A stretch of DNA of 64,000 nucleotides from Mustela lutreola (lineage: Eukaryota; Chordata; Mammalia; Carnivora; Mustelidae): NCBI RefSeq assembly GCF_030435805.1, contig NC_081295.1:124595501-124659500 (forward strand), in the 5' to 3' direction. The notes below the pieces were generated by a model. The model was given only the letters and a program-made list of their open reading frames with translations. It searched no databases and was not told where the DNA came from. Both the position numbers and the translations under genes were made by a program. Of the stretch, positions 1 to 14,600 are shown piece by piece. The first letter of the stretch is position 1; each line of letters begins with the position of its first letter.

Positions 1-129
1 CCAGGGATCTGGGATCAAGCCCTGCATTGGGCTCTCTGCTCAGCGGGGAGCCTGCCTCCCCCCTCTCTCTGCCTGCCTCTCTGCCTACTTGTGATCCCTG
101 TCAAGTAAATAAAATCTTAAAAAAAAAAA
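1..129 (+). repeat. SINEC (CAN SINE), cut by window edge
   Basis: The 3' two thirds of a carnivore tRNA-Lys-derived SINE: the CTCTCTGCTCAGCGGGGAGCC segment, then CAAGTAAATAAAATCTT and an A-tail. The head lies outside the window. Confidence 0.93.
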
Positions 130-292
130 TTGAGAAGTTATCTACAGTGGTGTCGGGAGGGGACTGAGAGCAGTCGGAAACCCCGATCTGCTGACTGATA
201 TACGAATTCCTTCGAACTCCCCTGATGACCAATCATTCAGCTTCTGCTCCAATACCTTTACAAGTTCAGAAAAGCATTTTACCCATTATTTA

Positions 293-484
293 TTTTTTTT
301 AAAGATTTTATTTATTTATTTGACAGACAGAGATCACAAGCAGGCAAAGAGGCAGACAGAGAGAGGAGGAAGCAGGCTCCCTGCCAAGCAGAGAGCCCGA
401 TGCAGGGCTCAATCCCAGGACCCTGGGATCCGGACCTGAGCCGAAGGCAGGGGCTTTAATCCACTGAGCCACCCAGGCGCCCCT
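293..484 (-). repeat. SINEC, full length
   Basis: Reverse copy from the AAAGATTTTATTTATTT tail complement to CACCCAGGCGCCCC. It lies in an MRPS18B intron. Confidence 0.93.
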
Positions 485-499
485 GCCCATGATTATTAT

Positions 500-688
500 T
501 ATTATTTTAAGAATTTATTTATTTAATGGATAGAGATCACAAGTAGGCAGAGAGACAGGCAGAGAGAGAGGAAGGGAAGCAGGCTCCCTGCTGAGTAGAG
601 AGCCTGATGTGGGGCTCGATCCGAGGACCCTGAGATCATGACCTGAGCCAAAGGCAGAGGCTTAACCCACTGAGCCACCCAGGTGTCC
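500..688 (-). repeat. SINEC, full length, diverged
   Basis: Reverse copy ending CACCCAGGTGTCC, with more substitutions than its neighbour. Confidence 0.92.
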
Positions 689-738
689 TTCATTATTATT
701 TTTATATGCTTTTTGAACTCTTTAAGGAGCAAGTCCTG

Positions 739-919
739 GGGCTCCTGGGTGGCTCATCGGGTTAAGGCCTCTGCCTTTGGCTCAGGTCATGATCCCAGAG
801 TCCTGGGATAGAGCCCCGCATCGGGCTCTCTGCTCAGCGGGGAGCCTACTTCCTCCTCTCTCTCTCTGCCTGCCTCTCTCCCTACTTGTGATCTCTGTCA
901 AATAAATAAATAAAATCTT
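739..919 (+). repeat. SINEC, first of a tandem pair
   Basis: Begins GGGCTCCTGGGTGGCTC and ends TAAAATCTT. A second SINE follows at once. The 12-bp repeat GAGCAAGTCCTG (727-738 and 1188-1199) flanks the pair, so the second copy entered the tail of the first. Confidence 0.93.
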
Positions 920-1187
920 GGGGCGCCTGGGTGGCTCAGTGGGTTAAAGCCTCTGCCTTTGGCCCAGGTCATGATCCCAGGGTTCTGGGATCGAGCCCCA
1001 CATCGGGCACTCTGCTCCGCAGGGAGCCTTCTTCCAAGCTCCCACCCTCCCCCTCCCTCCCCCACCCCCACCTCGGCCTGCCTTTCTGCCTACTTGTGAT
1101 CTCTGTCTGTCAAATAAATAAATAAAAATCTTTAAAAAAATAATAAATAAATAAATAAAATCTCAAAAAAAAAAAAAAAAAAAAAAA
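920..1187 (+). repeat. SINEC inserted in the tail of the previous SINE
   Basis: Begins GGGGCGCCTGGG and ends in a long A-rich tail of AATA repeats and about 24 A. Confidence 0.94.
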
Positions 1188-1357
1188 GAGCAAGTCCTGT
1201 CCTTGCAATAAATTTTTTTGGAAAAATAATTGAACTCTGTATATTGCTTCATGCATTTGCTCTCCAGCCTTAAGTATAGGCATGATACCAAAAATCAACA
1301 TGACAAAAAAACTACAAAAAAATAAAAACAAACAAACAAATATCCCACACAACCTCA

Positions 1358-1545
1358 GGGGCCTCTGGGTGGCTCAGTCCGTTAAGTGTCCACCTTCAGT
1401 TCGGGTCATGATCCTGGGGTCCTGGGATCGAGGCCCATGTTGGGCTCCCTGCTTGGTGGGGAGTCTGCTCCCACTCCCCCTGCTCTTCTCCTGCTTGTGC
1501 TCTTTCTCCCTCACTCTCTCTCTAAAAAACAACAAAACAACTAAC
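1358..1545 (+). repeat. SINEC, older copy
   Basis: Starts GGGGCCTCTGGGTGGCTCAG. The 3' half is C/T rich and diverged from the young consensus. Confidence 0.88.
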
Positions 1546-1611
1546 CCAATCTATTTGCTAATAATTGCAATGGATATAAATGAACCTTTAGCCATTAGAA
1601 ATGGACACTTT

Positions 1612-1802
1612 GGGGTGCCTGGGTGGCTCAGAGGTTAAGCCTCTGCCTTCGACTCAGGTCATGATCTCAGGGTTCTGGGATGGAGCCCCGCATCTGGCTC
1701 TCTGCTTGGAGGGGAGCCTGCTTCCGCCCCTCTCTGCCTGCCTCTCTGCCCACTGGTGATCTCTCTCTCTGTCAAATAAATAAATAAAATCTTAAAAAAA
1801 AA
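1612..1802 (+). repeat. SINEC, full length
   Basis: GGGGTGCCTGGGTGGCTCAG through TAAATAAAATCTT plus A-tail. Confidence 0.93.
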
Positions 1803-1877
1803 GGGACATTTTTCTGACCTGCAATTTTTTCTTTCTGACCTGCAATTTAGACTGTAAATTCATAGCTAAGAGATGAA

Positions 1878-1966
1878 GGGTTTTTTTTTTTTTAAAGCCC
1901 AGGACCCTGAGATCATGACCTGAGCCGAAGGCAGCGGCTTAACCCACTGAGCAACCCAGGCACCCG
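1878..1966 (-). repeat. SINEC, partial
   Basis: Only the poly-T and the tRNA-related head complement (CCCAGGACCCTGAGATCATGACC to CACCCAGG-like end) remain. The middle is missing. Confidence 0.85.
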
Positions 1967-2137
1967 AAATGAAGGTTTTTAGTATAAGTCACACAGTAGA
2001 GGACAAAAAGATGGAAAAAGGAATGTTTTTATACTACTAGAAAATCAATGCAAAATAGACCGTAGAGGTGCTAGATTATGAAGAGTGGGGCACCCATGGT
2101 AATCTCTTTAGCACTACAAAGAGGCTCCAAATCCTTA

Positions 2138-4111
<1,974 letters not shown>

Positions 4112-4739
4112 GTTGACGTACGCCAAAGGCAAGAAGAGGCGGAAACGCAACTGCGCTTGCTCTAAGAAACTGACTAGGGTAGGGCCAAGGGCGAGCCCGC
4201 AGTGCGCGAGGCGGCCGCGCACTTGCGTCAGAACGGAAGCGTAAACGGAGGGGCTGTGGGGAGAAGCCAATTTCAACTGCGTCACAATCGAATTTGGCTT
4301 CAAAATTGCGTTTTCCCCGACCCAATCACTACAACTTCTAGATCTTATACTTAGAGCTTGCATTTTAAGAAATTTTGAAGGGGATTTCAACCGACATCTT
4401 CTCAATGCGCATGCGCCAGCCCGGTTCTACCAACCAGGGTGAGACGTGTTCTTGAGGACGGAAGCGGTGGAAGCAGAGGAAAGGGAGGTGCTAGGCTTTC
4501 CAGTCACGCGCTCGTAAGCGGGGGGGGGGGGGGCCAGGAAAGAGGCGGAAGAAGGAACGGGCGGGGAAGGGGCTGAGCGAAGATGAAGGAAGGATAGCCA
4601 ATCAGCTAGCGAGTTGTCTTTCGGGTTGGCCAATGAGTTCACTCCTCGCGCACAATGTCTCGCGACAAGGGCGTTTCACTAGCATGTTTGGGAGCGTTGG
4701 GCGGTGTCCGGGTATAAAAGACTCCGCCCGAGCAGGCAG
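4112..4739. promoter_or_regulatory. Divergent CpG-rich promoter of MRPS18B and PPP1R10
   Basis: About 630 bp between the MRPS18B start codon (4111, minus) and the inferred PPP1R10 start site (about 4740, plus). CpG-rich throughout. Two CCAAT boxes (4598-4602 in CCAATCAG, and 4630-4634) lie 32 bp apart, about three helical turns, an NF-Y-like arrangement. TATAAA at 4713-4718 serves PPP1R10. Several GGAA/TTCC cores of ETS type lie on the MRPS18B side, and 14 consecutive G lie at 4520-4533. Transcription starts are inferred, not observed. Confidence 0.8.
4713..4718 (+). promoter_or_regulatory. TATA box of PPP1R10
   Basis: GGTATAAAAG about 27 bp upstream of the GCCGCCATT sequence that would begin the transcript. 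A clear TATA box in a CpG-island housekeeping promoter is uncommon. Confidence 0.65.
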
Positions 4740-4764
4740 CCGCCATTCTGGGGTTCGTTTAGAG
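4740..4764 (+). other. PPP1R10: PPP1R10 non-coding exon 1 (inferred)
   Basis: Starts about 27 bp after the TATA box and ends at a perfect donor, AGAG|GTAAGT (intron from 4765). The next coding exon starts at 11601, so at least one 5' non-coding exon is required. Confidence 0.65.
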
Positions 4765-4987
4765 GTAAGTTTGGGTGTGTTGTCGGTTGGTGGGTAAAGT
4801 TTTGTTGAGATCGTTTGACTGGGGAGGGGGTTAGGTTTGAGTTCTGTTGAGGACCGTGGTTTATAGAAGGCGGCTGTGTTCGGGTTGGGACATCGGGGTG
4901 TTCGGAGACAACAGATACGGTACTTTGGGGTGTTTAAAGCAACCCGTATTGATTATATCTTTCTCCCTTGTGTTCCTTTTATCCCAG

Positions 4988-5512
4988 GTTTGAATTTTCT
5001 CGGAGAAAGACAGGCCGGCCACGAGGAAAAAAAGAAACAAGCCGCAGCACCACCTAAGCCCTTGAAAGGATCCTGAGAGGGGGGAAAGGGAAAACAGCAG
5101 CCACCAGCCCAACCACTTGTGTCTTCTACCCCTTCCCACCTATCTTGCCTACCCCACCAGCCCACCCTGCATGGGACTTGAAATCTGTGGCCGAAGGACC
5201 GTCACCACATAACTTCAAAAATAATCAACCACCCACCCTTCCCAAACCCACCCAAATTCACTCATCCAGCGTTTACTTTTTTGAATCCACTCAGAACTTT
5301 TTTTCTACGACCCCCCCTCCCTAAATGGAGTTGGGTGGGGGGCAAATGAATACTGAGTTGGCCTTCATTTTTTTAAGAGACTTTTTGATCCAATGAAGCC
5401 CCCCAAATAATTGAGTTTTGGGTCCTGGTTGGTTGGTTTTATTTTTCTTCTCCAAAATTTTAACCCCCTCCCCCCTGAGCCCGAGGTGCTGACGTCGCAA
5501 AAAAATTGGATA
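4988..5512 (+). other. PPP1R10: Candidate PPP1R10 non-coding exon 2
   Basis: A strong polypyrimidine tract and CAG acceptor (4958-4987, ending TTTTATCCCAG) is followed by 525 bp of repeat-free A/C-rich sequence ending at a good donor, GGATA|GTAAGTG. If included, it carries two short upstream ORFs: 5171-5212 (13 codons and stop) and 5325-5396 (23 codons and stop). With exon 1 this makes 20 exons, the number I recall for human PPP1R10. The exon is inferred from splice signals alone. Confidence 0.5.
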
Positions 5513-8500
5513 GTAAGTGTCGAATTTTCCAAAACCAGCCTTGCAACAAGAAATCAACGTTTCCCGTTGTGAAACCAAAAATAATGAGAGGAAGAAATGA
5601 GCCAATAGAACAAAGTAGAGAACTGGAGAAGGACCAAGCCGGTCACTTAATCTCCATTAAAAAAGGGCCTTTGGTCTAAACAGTCTTGTTCTCTCTCTCC
5701 TACCACCTACCTTCCTGCCCTGCTGCAGGAAAGGAAAGGGTGGAGCGAGGGTCAGCAAGTGAGGATTTTGACGGTTAACCCTTGGTAATCCAGCCAATTC
5801 CAGACTGCCAAAGCCATAAGTGTTGCTTTTTATAAGGAGGAATGGTTAACTTCCTCTTGTTAGCAGTCTTCAAAAGGGTTAATGAGCTCACATACAAAAG
5901 ATGGTGGATCTTGTGGCCCAGAAGTCCCACTTCTTTGTGTGTGAGACAAGCAGGGCGCCTTTCAATTTTCCAGATAAATAAGCAATCTGTACATAAAGAT
6001 TGCAGGGTAAGGAGATGGGCAGAGAAGTAATAGCTGGCTGTGACTTTAAATAATTGTTAAATCCTCTCAATTTTAATGTAATTTGCTTGGGGTATATTTG
6101 TATGGTTAAAATAGGTGGCAATCTAGGAATAAAGATTGCAAGACACTTAATTCAGTACAAAATATAATTTTAGTGCCAGTACATACAAGACAATGGGGAG
6201 GTAAAGAATGTTTTGTAATTGTTGCAGTTTGCATAGGTTATTTAAAAGCAAAAATGATTAACATTTTTAACTTGATAACGTTTTGGTGGGTGGGAATACA
6301 GTCTAATAGGGGGTGTAAAGGTTGGGAAATGTGCAATTCAGGAGTATAATTTTTAAAAGCCATTTAGTGCAATTGAATGCTAGCTTTCTAAAAGATTTTG
6401 TGTCGTTAAAAGGAATTTTTTTCTTCCCTGCTTCAATATGGCGACTTTTCCTTGTCCTTTTGTCTTACAAGCGGCGTTGCAGGTTGTGTCTTGGCCCATT
6501 TTTCTCCTGTCCTCCCACCTCAACCCTATTTGTTGAGAGGGGTCCAAGTCCTCCCCCCTTTCCCTTTGTAGGAGAATGGGGGTGGTCGACGGTAGCAGGT
6601 TGAATCTCAGTTGGAAATTCAGTTCTTCCCCACAGAATATTGTTCTTGTAAATACTTTAATTGGTTTTATTTTCACAACTTTCTTACCCAAATTAGGTCA
6701 AAGACCATTAAGGATGGGTGCTGGTTTGGGGTATTTTACTGTAAAGGGGTGTTTTCTAGTGTAACTAGCTGCCGGCAGCGCCGGGATAGCTTTTTTTTAA
6801 GTTTTACTCTTCTCCATTACAAAATGGCGTCGTCCCTGCTTCTTTGTTGTTTTTTCTCCCCCCTTTTGCCACCCAGAGCTTAGGGCCGCCCTAGAAACTT
6901 GGTCAAGGGGGAGGAGCAGCACGGAAAGGTGATGTAATCCCCTTTCTTCTCTCCAGCCTCTTGAAACTCCACCCCTGAGCAGATGCCTTCTGTATTCCCT
7001 GTGCACGCTGCTGCTAGACAGGAAGACATTTACTTTAGAATATCTTTTATAATCTTGAAAAGGCTTGTAAGAATTAGGTCTTGAAGTTGTCCATCTCCCG
7101 GGCAGCTCTAGTTTTTATATTTAACGATCAGAGCCTGTTGCTTTTATTTTCACCCTCCTTCACTCATCACAACTGCTTGGAAGTTTAACCCCGCTTCAGT
7201 TGCCAAGGGTGGAAAACCAGTCAAACCAACAATACTTTAAGACTGGGAGCCTTCTGGTGCTGTGTGTGAGAGCTGTGTGTATGTAGATCTTGTGTGGTGG
7301 GAGATAGTGGGGAAAGGAGGACTTGTGAAAGTGACTTGAATAGACAAATGGAGCCTAATGACACTGAATTGTGCCATTTCTGCTCAGGAACCAGTCCTTG
7401 GGCCTGCATTTGGTCGCTTTGTATAATGAGACTGAGGGAGGGTGGGTACTTCAAGACTTCCTTTTAAATCGCCCTTATTCCCACCTCTGGGTTTGGGGAT
7501 AAACTCTTTGTGTTCAGTGCTGTATCACGTTCTCCAGTTACGTAGCTCCTGTACATTGGTACTAGGATGAGAAGTGAATAGGAAAGGAGGCGGCAGTTGT
7601 AAACTCAAGGCAGGGGGATGCGAGCTACGGTGTCTGGTAAGCAAAATCTTTCTGGTATTACATTTCACAACCTTCATTTCTTTTTTCCAAAGAGCCACCT
7701 TTTTTGAATTTCTTTTTTCTTCCCTTTAGAAAGAAATTCCTTAAAAATCATTAATGGCAGAAAAATGTCTTCATTTTTCAACTTGTCAGTGCTTTCGCAA
7801 TGGGTGCATGTTCACAGCCATGCCCTATCTGAGGGTGGTATTGGGTGTCCTGTCCCTTCTCTATCTTCCTCTGACTTTTTCAAAGTCCAATCTTTGTCAA
7901 ATTCTTCATATACTTCTCATTTTTTAAATTCCTGATTTGAAGCATGGAGGTTCTAGGCAGAATTGGAAAGCCATTTTGTACAGCTGTCCTGTGGTAACTT
8001 GGTTAGACTCTCAGGGCTAATTTTCTGCTGGGTACAGATTCTCAAATTAGTACTTAAAACTTCAGGGTTGGGTGGGAGGGACTCTTCCACATGTCTATTG
8101 ACCACAAGTTTTTTTTGTTTTGTTTTTTTATCTTTTAAGCAGTTTGCCATGTGTCTCTGCAGCATACCTTCCTTGGGAGCTGAATATTCTACCCATTGGG
8201 GTTCCTGATCTCTAGTGAACAGGGGATTTTTAAAGAAGATCTTCCTTAATATGGGAGATGGGGCAACAATGTCTTCTAGGGAAACCACATCCATCCAGAG
8301 AACCTCGGAGAACCTGATCCTTGTAGTTTGTGGCCAGTTATATTCTGGGAGCCTTTGCTGGGGTTGGGTGATTTTACATCCTCACTGAAAAGCAAATAAG
8401 ATTTTGGGGAGATCACTGTACCAAGTTTTCAATATAAGTTTGAGGGATAGGGGCTTACTACTTAGGAGAGGTAAGACCTTGTGCATTACTTGAGAGACCT

Positions 8501-11500
8501 AATTTCAGTCCACAGAGTCTATTAGGACATAACCTCAAAACACCAAGAAAAGGGGAATTCCAGGGTTCAGATAACATTTTCATTTCCTGAAGTGCTAAGA
8601 CTTCTAAGTTAAGGTAAATTCAGACTCCTTTCTCTTGTTATAAGAGGGTTATGATTGTTTTTAAAAGGGCTTTGATTTTTTTTTTTTTTTTTTTGATGGC
8701 TATGGAATAACTTTAGCCAAGCTAGGTATTTTTCACCTTGTTAATTGAATAACTCCCAAGTAAAAGTCATTTTGGAGGCAGGAGTTGGTGTCACTTAAGA
8801 ATTTCTATGTTTCTCTCTGGTAAGAAAGAAAATTCCCCAGAGCCTTGTGTTGTCAGTCAGTAGTGCTCATCTCTGCCTGCAAAATCCATAAGAAGGAATG
8901 CACAGCTTAGGTCTAGGTGGAGATAAGCCTGGCGTTCTTCCCCTCCCCCTGCCCCTTTTGTATGTTCTATCTTCAAGGAAATTAAAAGCAAACATATCAT
9001 GCCCTAGATTATTTTTGTTTCCAGAAAGCTTCCTTAAGTATTCGTTCCAGGTTCCAGAAAGTACTAGGAAATGCACTTGGTTACTGTCCCTCCTTCCCTG
9101 GTCAGCTCTGCATTTTCCACTGTAGGCCTGCGCCAGGAATTTAGGCTCTTCATTCCTTTGCAGTTGAGTGCCTTGTAACTTCTTTCAAAATATACTGACT
9201 TTGAAGTAAGGAAATTTGGTTGTAATACACTTGATATAGTCCTTAGTTTAAAATGAGTTAAAACTAATTTGCTTGTAGGAGAGCCATGAGAAAACCCATT
9301 TACATTTTGTCACGATTGGTACTTGTGAGACGAAACTTAGTTCTGTTAATTGTATTTCCAAAATACAAATAATAGAAAAATACTAGTGGAAAATGAATAT
9401 TTAACATTTCTGCTTTGTCTTCTAGCTTCTCATGACTTTTCTTGCTTGTTGTGAATGGGGAAAAAGTTGTCCCTTGGTCTCATTCCCAGAAGAAGGCACT
9501 GGGCAGAATTTGGCTTTGTACTTGTTGGTCTCTTTCTGGGTGTCGTTATTCTTTCTTCTCTCCACCCTCTTGAGGAACATTTGAGTTCAGGTGACACTTC
9601 TTTTGAGTTTCTGAAGGAAGTAGGGGTAATACTCTTGTTGGCTCAGCTTGTACTTGGGTGTGCAAAAGTATTTCTCCAAGGTGATGTATATTGAGTTTTA
9701 ATCAGTCAGGTCAGCAGTATTTGGCCTGGTGGGGGTGGTGGTGCTGGTTTGAATTGATGTTAATTTAATTGAAATCTTTTTGTCAAATTGTGTATATTGT
9801 GGTTGCTGTTATGTATTACTTTGGATTCACTCACTGCTTTTCCAGTTTCCAATAGATGGGAAATCTGTTTTATCCTTCTGTTGTATCTGTGTATGTATCT
9901 CTTGCTATAGTGTCCATATGCCACTTTATGGTGTCTTACTACATGGAAGAATGCCTTTCTCCCTGTGTCTGTGTCTGTAAGAATCACCACATTTCAGTGG
10001 ATTTGGCCCATGGGCCCAGTATTCTACTTAAGTGTTTTTCTTCTGACCTCAGATTCTACCTGTCCTTGTGGAGGTTCCAGAGAGGCAGCAACAGCACACT
10101 TAATCCAGATTTGCTCACCTCAGCAAATTTTTTTTTTTTAACCTCATCTTTCTTTCTGTATTCAGCTCACAGGTTATGGTCTCAAGAATCAGCCTCTTCC
10201 CTGCTTCTGCTGCTGCTTCGCTAGGTTGTTAGGACCTGTCTATTTAGAAATTTATTGGCCTTCTTGTTGGGAGGATTAAAAGGTTGAGATTATTTTGCTT
10301 GTTTTTCTTTTTAGAACAAATTTTTGTTCTAAGAAATTTGTTCTCTTTTCTGCACAAAAATCTGCACAAAACACAACTTGTAAAACACGGATATTCCCAC
10401 TTTCCTGCTGGGATTATGTCTGTTACCTGTACTGTAAGTAGGGGAGGCAAGAAATTGTTTTCTTCTTGATTCCTTTCTATCCAGCATTAACCTTACATTC
10501 GAAACGCAGATAGTACTGAGGTGGCTTTCTTTTTCAGTTCTGAGAATCTCGTGTTTAGAGGCATAAAAATCACAGAGCTACATTGATTCTAAATTACCTT
10601 AGGTTTTGGCCTAGAAATTGCTTCACACTTTATAACAGCAGTTTAGCTTTTAATGAGCTCTTTTTCTAATCTGGTCTAAAGTAGCTATTTAAAATTTAAT
10701 GGCGTTTTCCCAGCTTCTAGTTTTATTCCATTCTTTTTGGCTCTCTGGTTTCTAATTTCAGGCCTTTCTTTTGGGGATCTTGGATGGTGGTGTGATTTTG
10801 AAGGGGAGTAATCAGATTTGCATCTTTGCTTTTGAAATCACAAACCAGTCTTAACTTTAAAACAATAAAATTTGTGCAGTATTTGGTTAATGAGTGACAG
10901 TTCTGTTCAAGGCTTAGGAGTGCCTGCTTGATTTCCTTTATATCCATTTGTCTCCATTTCTGGGAGCTACCCACAACTTTCTTGAGGGAAAGATTATGTT
11001 TTCAAGTTTTTATCACTCACCAACTGTCACTTCAACTGATTGTCTCCTGGTACAAGCAGAGCATACTCTACTGCTGGAGGTCATTGTGATTCTTAATAGA
11101 TAAAAAGGAACTGACTAATCTTAGAAGATATTTAGCCCAAGTGTCTGAAATTGTACCAGTTCTTAACAAGCTGTACTTTTTTCCCCCCAAGCCAGATTTA
11201 GCAGCAGCTAAGAAGAAATAAGACCTAACAATAAGCAAGAAGACCTTGGAATGTTGAGTGTTTTGTTACGGAAACTTGACTCAGTCCTAGTACAATTTAG
11301 TGAAGTTCAGCTATCTAGGAAGGATGTAACCAGGAGGGAGAAAGGTGTGCTGCCCAGTCTTCCTGTCTTAATTGTCTTCCCATTCAGTCCTCCCCATGCT
11401 TAACTTACCAGGGCTTTTTTTCTCTGTGGTAATGATGTTTTGATTTTCTCTTACCTGGAAAATGGTGAGTGTAGTTGAATATAGATTGAATAATTAGTCA

Positions 11501-11600
11501 CAAATTTTTATCAACTCTACAAATGGAATTTATTAGAGGGTATAGTGGGACTCTCCTTGCCACCCATTTATTCTGTGGGTTTATTTTGTCCTTGTCTTAG
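5513..11600 (+). other. PPP1R10 first large intron, repeat-poor
   Basis: About 6 kb without a single SINEC copy and without any recognisable gene. Only T-runs such as 8678-8695 stand out. The sequence is AT-rich and unique in look. Confidence 0.7.
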
Positions 11601-11611
11601 AAACCTCGATC

Positions 11612-14600
11612 ATGGGTTCGGGTCCCATAGATCCCAAAGAGCTGCTCAAGGGCCTGGATAGCTTCCTTAACCGAGATGGGGAAGTTAAGAGTGTGGATGG
11701 GATTTCCAAGATTTTCAGGTGAGTCTGCCTGTTTTGGGGAGTCATTGTGAGCAGAGGATATTTTATGTTGAAATATGACTGTGAATAGGAATGACCGTTT
11801 TTGGAGGGGGAGAGAGAGTGAGTCAGTGAAATAAGATCGGTAGCCAATAATTTTAGACTACGTCATAGAAAAAGGTGATTCCTTGGTTCCTCACCATAAT
11901 AGAATCTGGGTTTTGATGTCCACAGTCTTAAAGTCATGCTTTGGAAGGAAGGGAGCAGAAGAGCCAGGTGACAGAATTTTTGGTTCTGTTCTGGGTCACA
12001 TTCCATTTACCCAGACTGCCATTTTCCTTCAGGGATTCTCCAGTTTCCGAGGGGAAGGCAAAAGACCAAGCCAGTCCTGAATAGACTATGAATGGATGGC
12101 TGTTAGTGCTAGCATTCTTAACTGGGAAGCAAAATCAAGTGTGTCCTGGGGGTTAGAAAAGCAGTGATGCTCACCTCCCCAGATCAGAGACCTCAATGTC
12201 CCTTCAGTTGTCTTCCATCCTCTCCTGGGATTCCATTTCACTCGATCCATCCCATCCCCCAGAGGCTTGTGTGACTTTCCTGTTCTGTGGCAAAGTCCCA
12301 GTCATAGGGATTTTTAGGCACTCCCACAGATCAGAGATGCTTCTGTTGAAAGAAGAGGCTCTTGCTCCATTTCTAACCTTAATATCTCTCCTACAGCCTG
12401 ATGAAGGAAGCACGAAAGATGGTGAGTCGATGCACTTACTTGAACATTCTCCTGCAGACCCAGTCACCAGAAATATTGGTCAAGTAAGTGGGGACCTGGG
12501 TGTCTGGGCTGGGAAGATGTACATAGAAGGTGGGAGAGGGTGCAGGGGGTTCCTAGGTCATTGATGGGGGAGTAGGAGTGTGGGATGTGGCACTCTAAAC
12601 CTGGAAAGGACATTACAGATTCTCCTACCTGCCTGCAGGTTTATTGATGTTGGTGGCTACAAGCTTCTTAACAATTGGCTGACCTATTCAAAGACAACGA
12701 ACAACATTCCCCTCTTACAGCAAATTCTACTGACCCTGCAGCACCTCCCGCTCACTGTGGACCATCTCAAGCAGGTACCTTAAGTCTCTACAACACTAAT
12801 GCTTCCTTTTTGCTTTAGCCTGGTAGATAAAATACATGGAGTCTGGTGTGGCAGTCTTGGGCCTGTGCAGGAGAGTGGTAGAAAAAATAGGAATTTAGTA
12901 TCAGAAGACTTGGTTTATGTCCATTAATAGGTTTCTGGTTGGGGTAGTTCAGGTATTTGAGCCTCAGTTTTCTTGTCTTTCATTGGGAATGAATGCCCCT
13001 ACCAACATTGGTTGTTTTTAGAATTAAGTTTGTATGCCTACAAAGGTTTTATAAATGGTAAAGTACAAGAGTAGTGGTGGTCGCAGTTAGGGACTGTTAA
13101 GAAATTGTGGGCAGGGCGCCCAACTGGCTCAGTTGGTCTTGGGGTTGTGGGTTTGAGCTCCTGCTTTGGTGTAGAGATAACTTTAAAAATAAAATCTCAC
13201 AAAAAAGAAATTGCGTATGTGAGTTTGTGCAGTTCTTAGCTCTAAGAGGACTCATTTTCCTCCTTGTATTTAACTTTCTCCCCATCTCTCACAGAACAAC
13301 ACAGCCAAACTGGTGAAACAGCTGAGCAAGTCAAGTGAGGATGAAGGTAGGGGCCAGCCCTTCCTCATGACTGCCTCTTTGTTATTTTCTTTTCTTTTCT
13401 CTTTTTTAAGATTTTATTTATTTATTTGACCGAGAGCGAGATCACAAGTAGGCAGAGAGGCAGGCAGAGAAAGGGGGGAAGCAGGCTCCCCACCGAGCAG
13501 AGAGCCCGATGCGGGGCTCCATCCCAGGACCCTGAGATCATGACTCAAGCTGAAGGCAGAGGCTTAACCCACTGAGCCACCCAGGCGCACCCCCCCTTTG
13601 TTATTTTTGTGTCTTACTCCTATCCTTGAACTATTCTGTCACTCCTTGCTACCTCACTATACTTTTCTCTTTCTTTTAAAAATTGAGACTCTCTTGGGCG
13701 CCTGGGTGGCTCAGTGGGTTAAGCTGCTGCCTTCGGCTCAGGTCACGATCTCAGAGTCCTGGGATCGAGTCCCGCATCGGGCTCTCTGCTCAGCAGAGAG
13801 CCTGCTTCCCTCTCTCTCTCTCTGCCTGCCTCTCCATCTACTTGTGATTTCTCTCTGTCAAATAAATAAATAAAATCTTTAAAAATAAATAAATAAATAA
13901 ATAAACAAATAAATAAATAAATAAAAATTGAGACTCTCTAACCTTTCTCCCTTTCCTGATCTGAATTCCGAATGGGATTTGTCCATTTCTCTACTATTGA
14001 ATGTAAGATGAGATCCCATACTTAAAAACTGATGCTTACTATCTCTTGGTGTAAAAGGCATATACTTAAACTTCTTTGGAGAAGATAGTGTCATCCTAGA
14101 GAGTGTTGTCATCATTTCCTTTTATTTATTTATTTATTTATTTAGATGGGAGTTCCTTTTATTTTTCTAAATAAATATAGCATATTCTGGGACCTTCAGT
14201 GTGTAATAGACATATAGTACTACCAATAAACACCTTCCTTTAGGACATGGGCAGAAAGAATCCTGATCAAAGATCATAGCTTTGTTAGCAACAGAGTCTT
14301 TCTTTTTCTTAAGACAAAGGGTATTGGAGCCCTTGGCAAGGACATACAGTTCTGGCATAAAGACAGGGCCTGGCTCCAGAAAAGGCTTCCCAGCCTTTTC
14401 TTTAGTGAAGAAAAGGGTTTATACCCAGTGTACAAACCACTAGCACAAAACATTAGTATCCCACAAGTGAACAGTATTCTAGCAGAGCTAATCCCTGATC
14501 AGAATAGGCTTATTCTTTTGTCTAAAGGGAATGGTGTGCCAGGGCCTTTTGGAAAGAGGCTTTGGCAGTTTGGTATAGAAGGAGCATGTAGGCCTGGGTA

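Noticed and set aside
920-1125. Short open frames reading [20 protein letters not shown] and similar, repeated across the window on both strands
   Set aside because: They are translations of SINEC copies, which recur wherever the repeat does.
4861-5139. Small open frames on both strands in the PPP1R10 5' region
   Set aside because: They overlap the candidate non-coding exon and show no conserved protein; only the two short upstream ORFs in transcript sense are noted.
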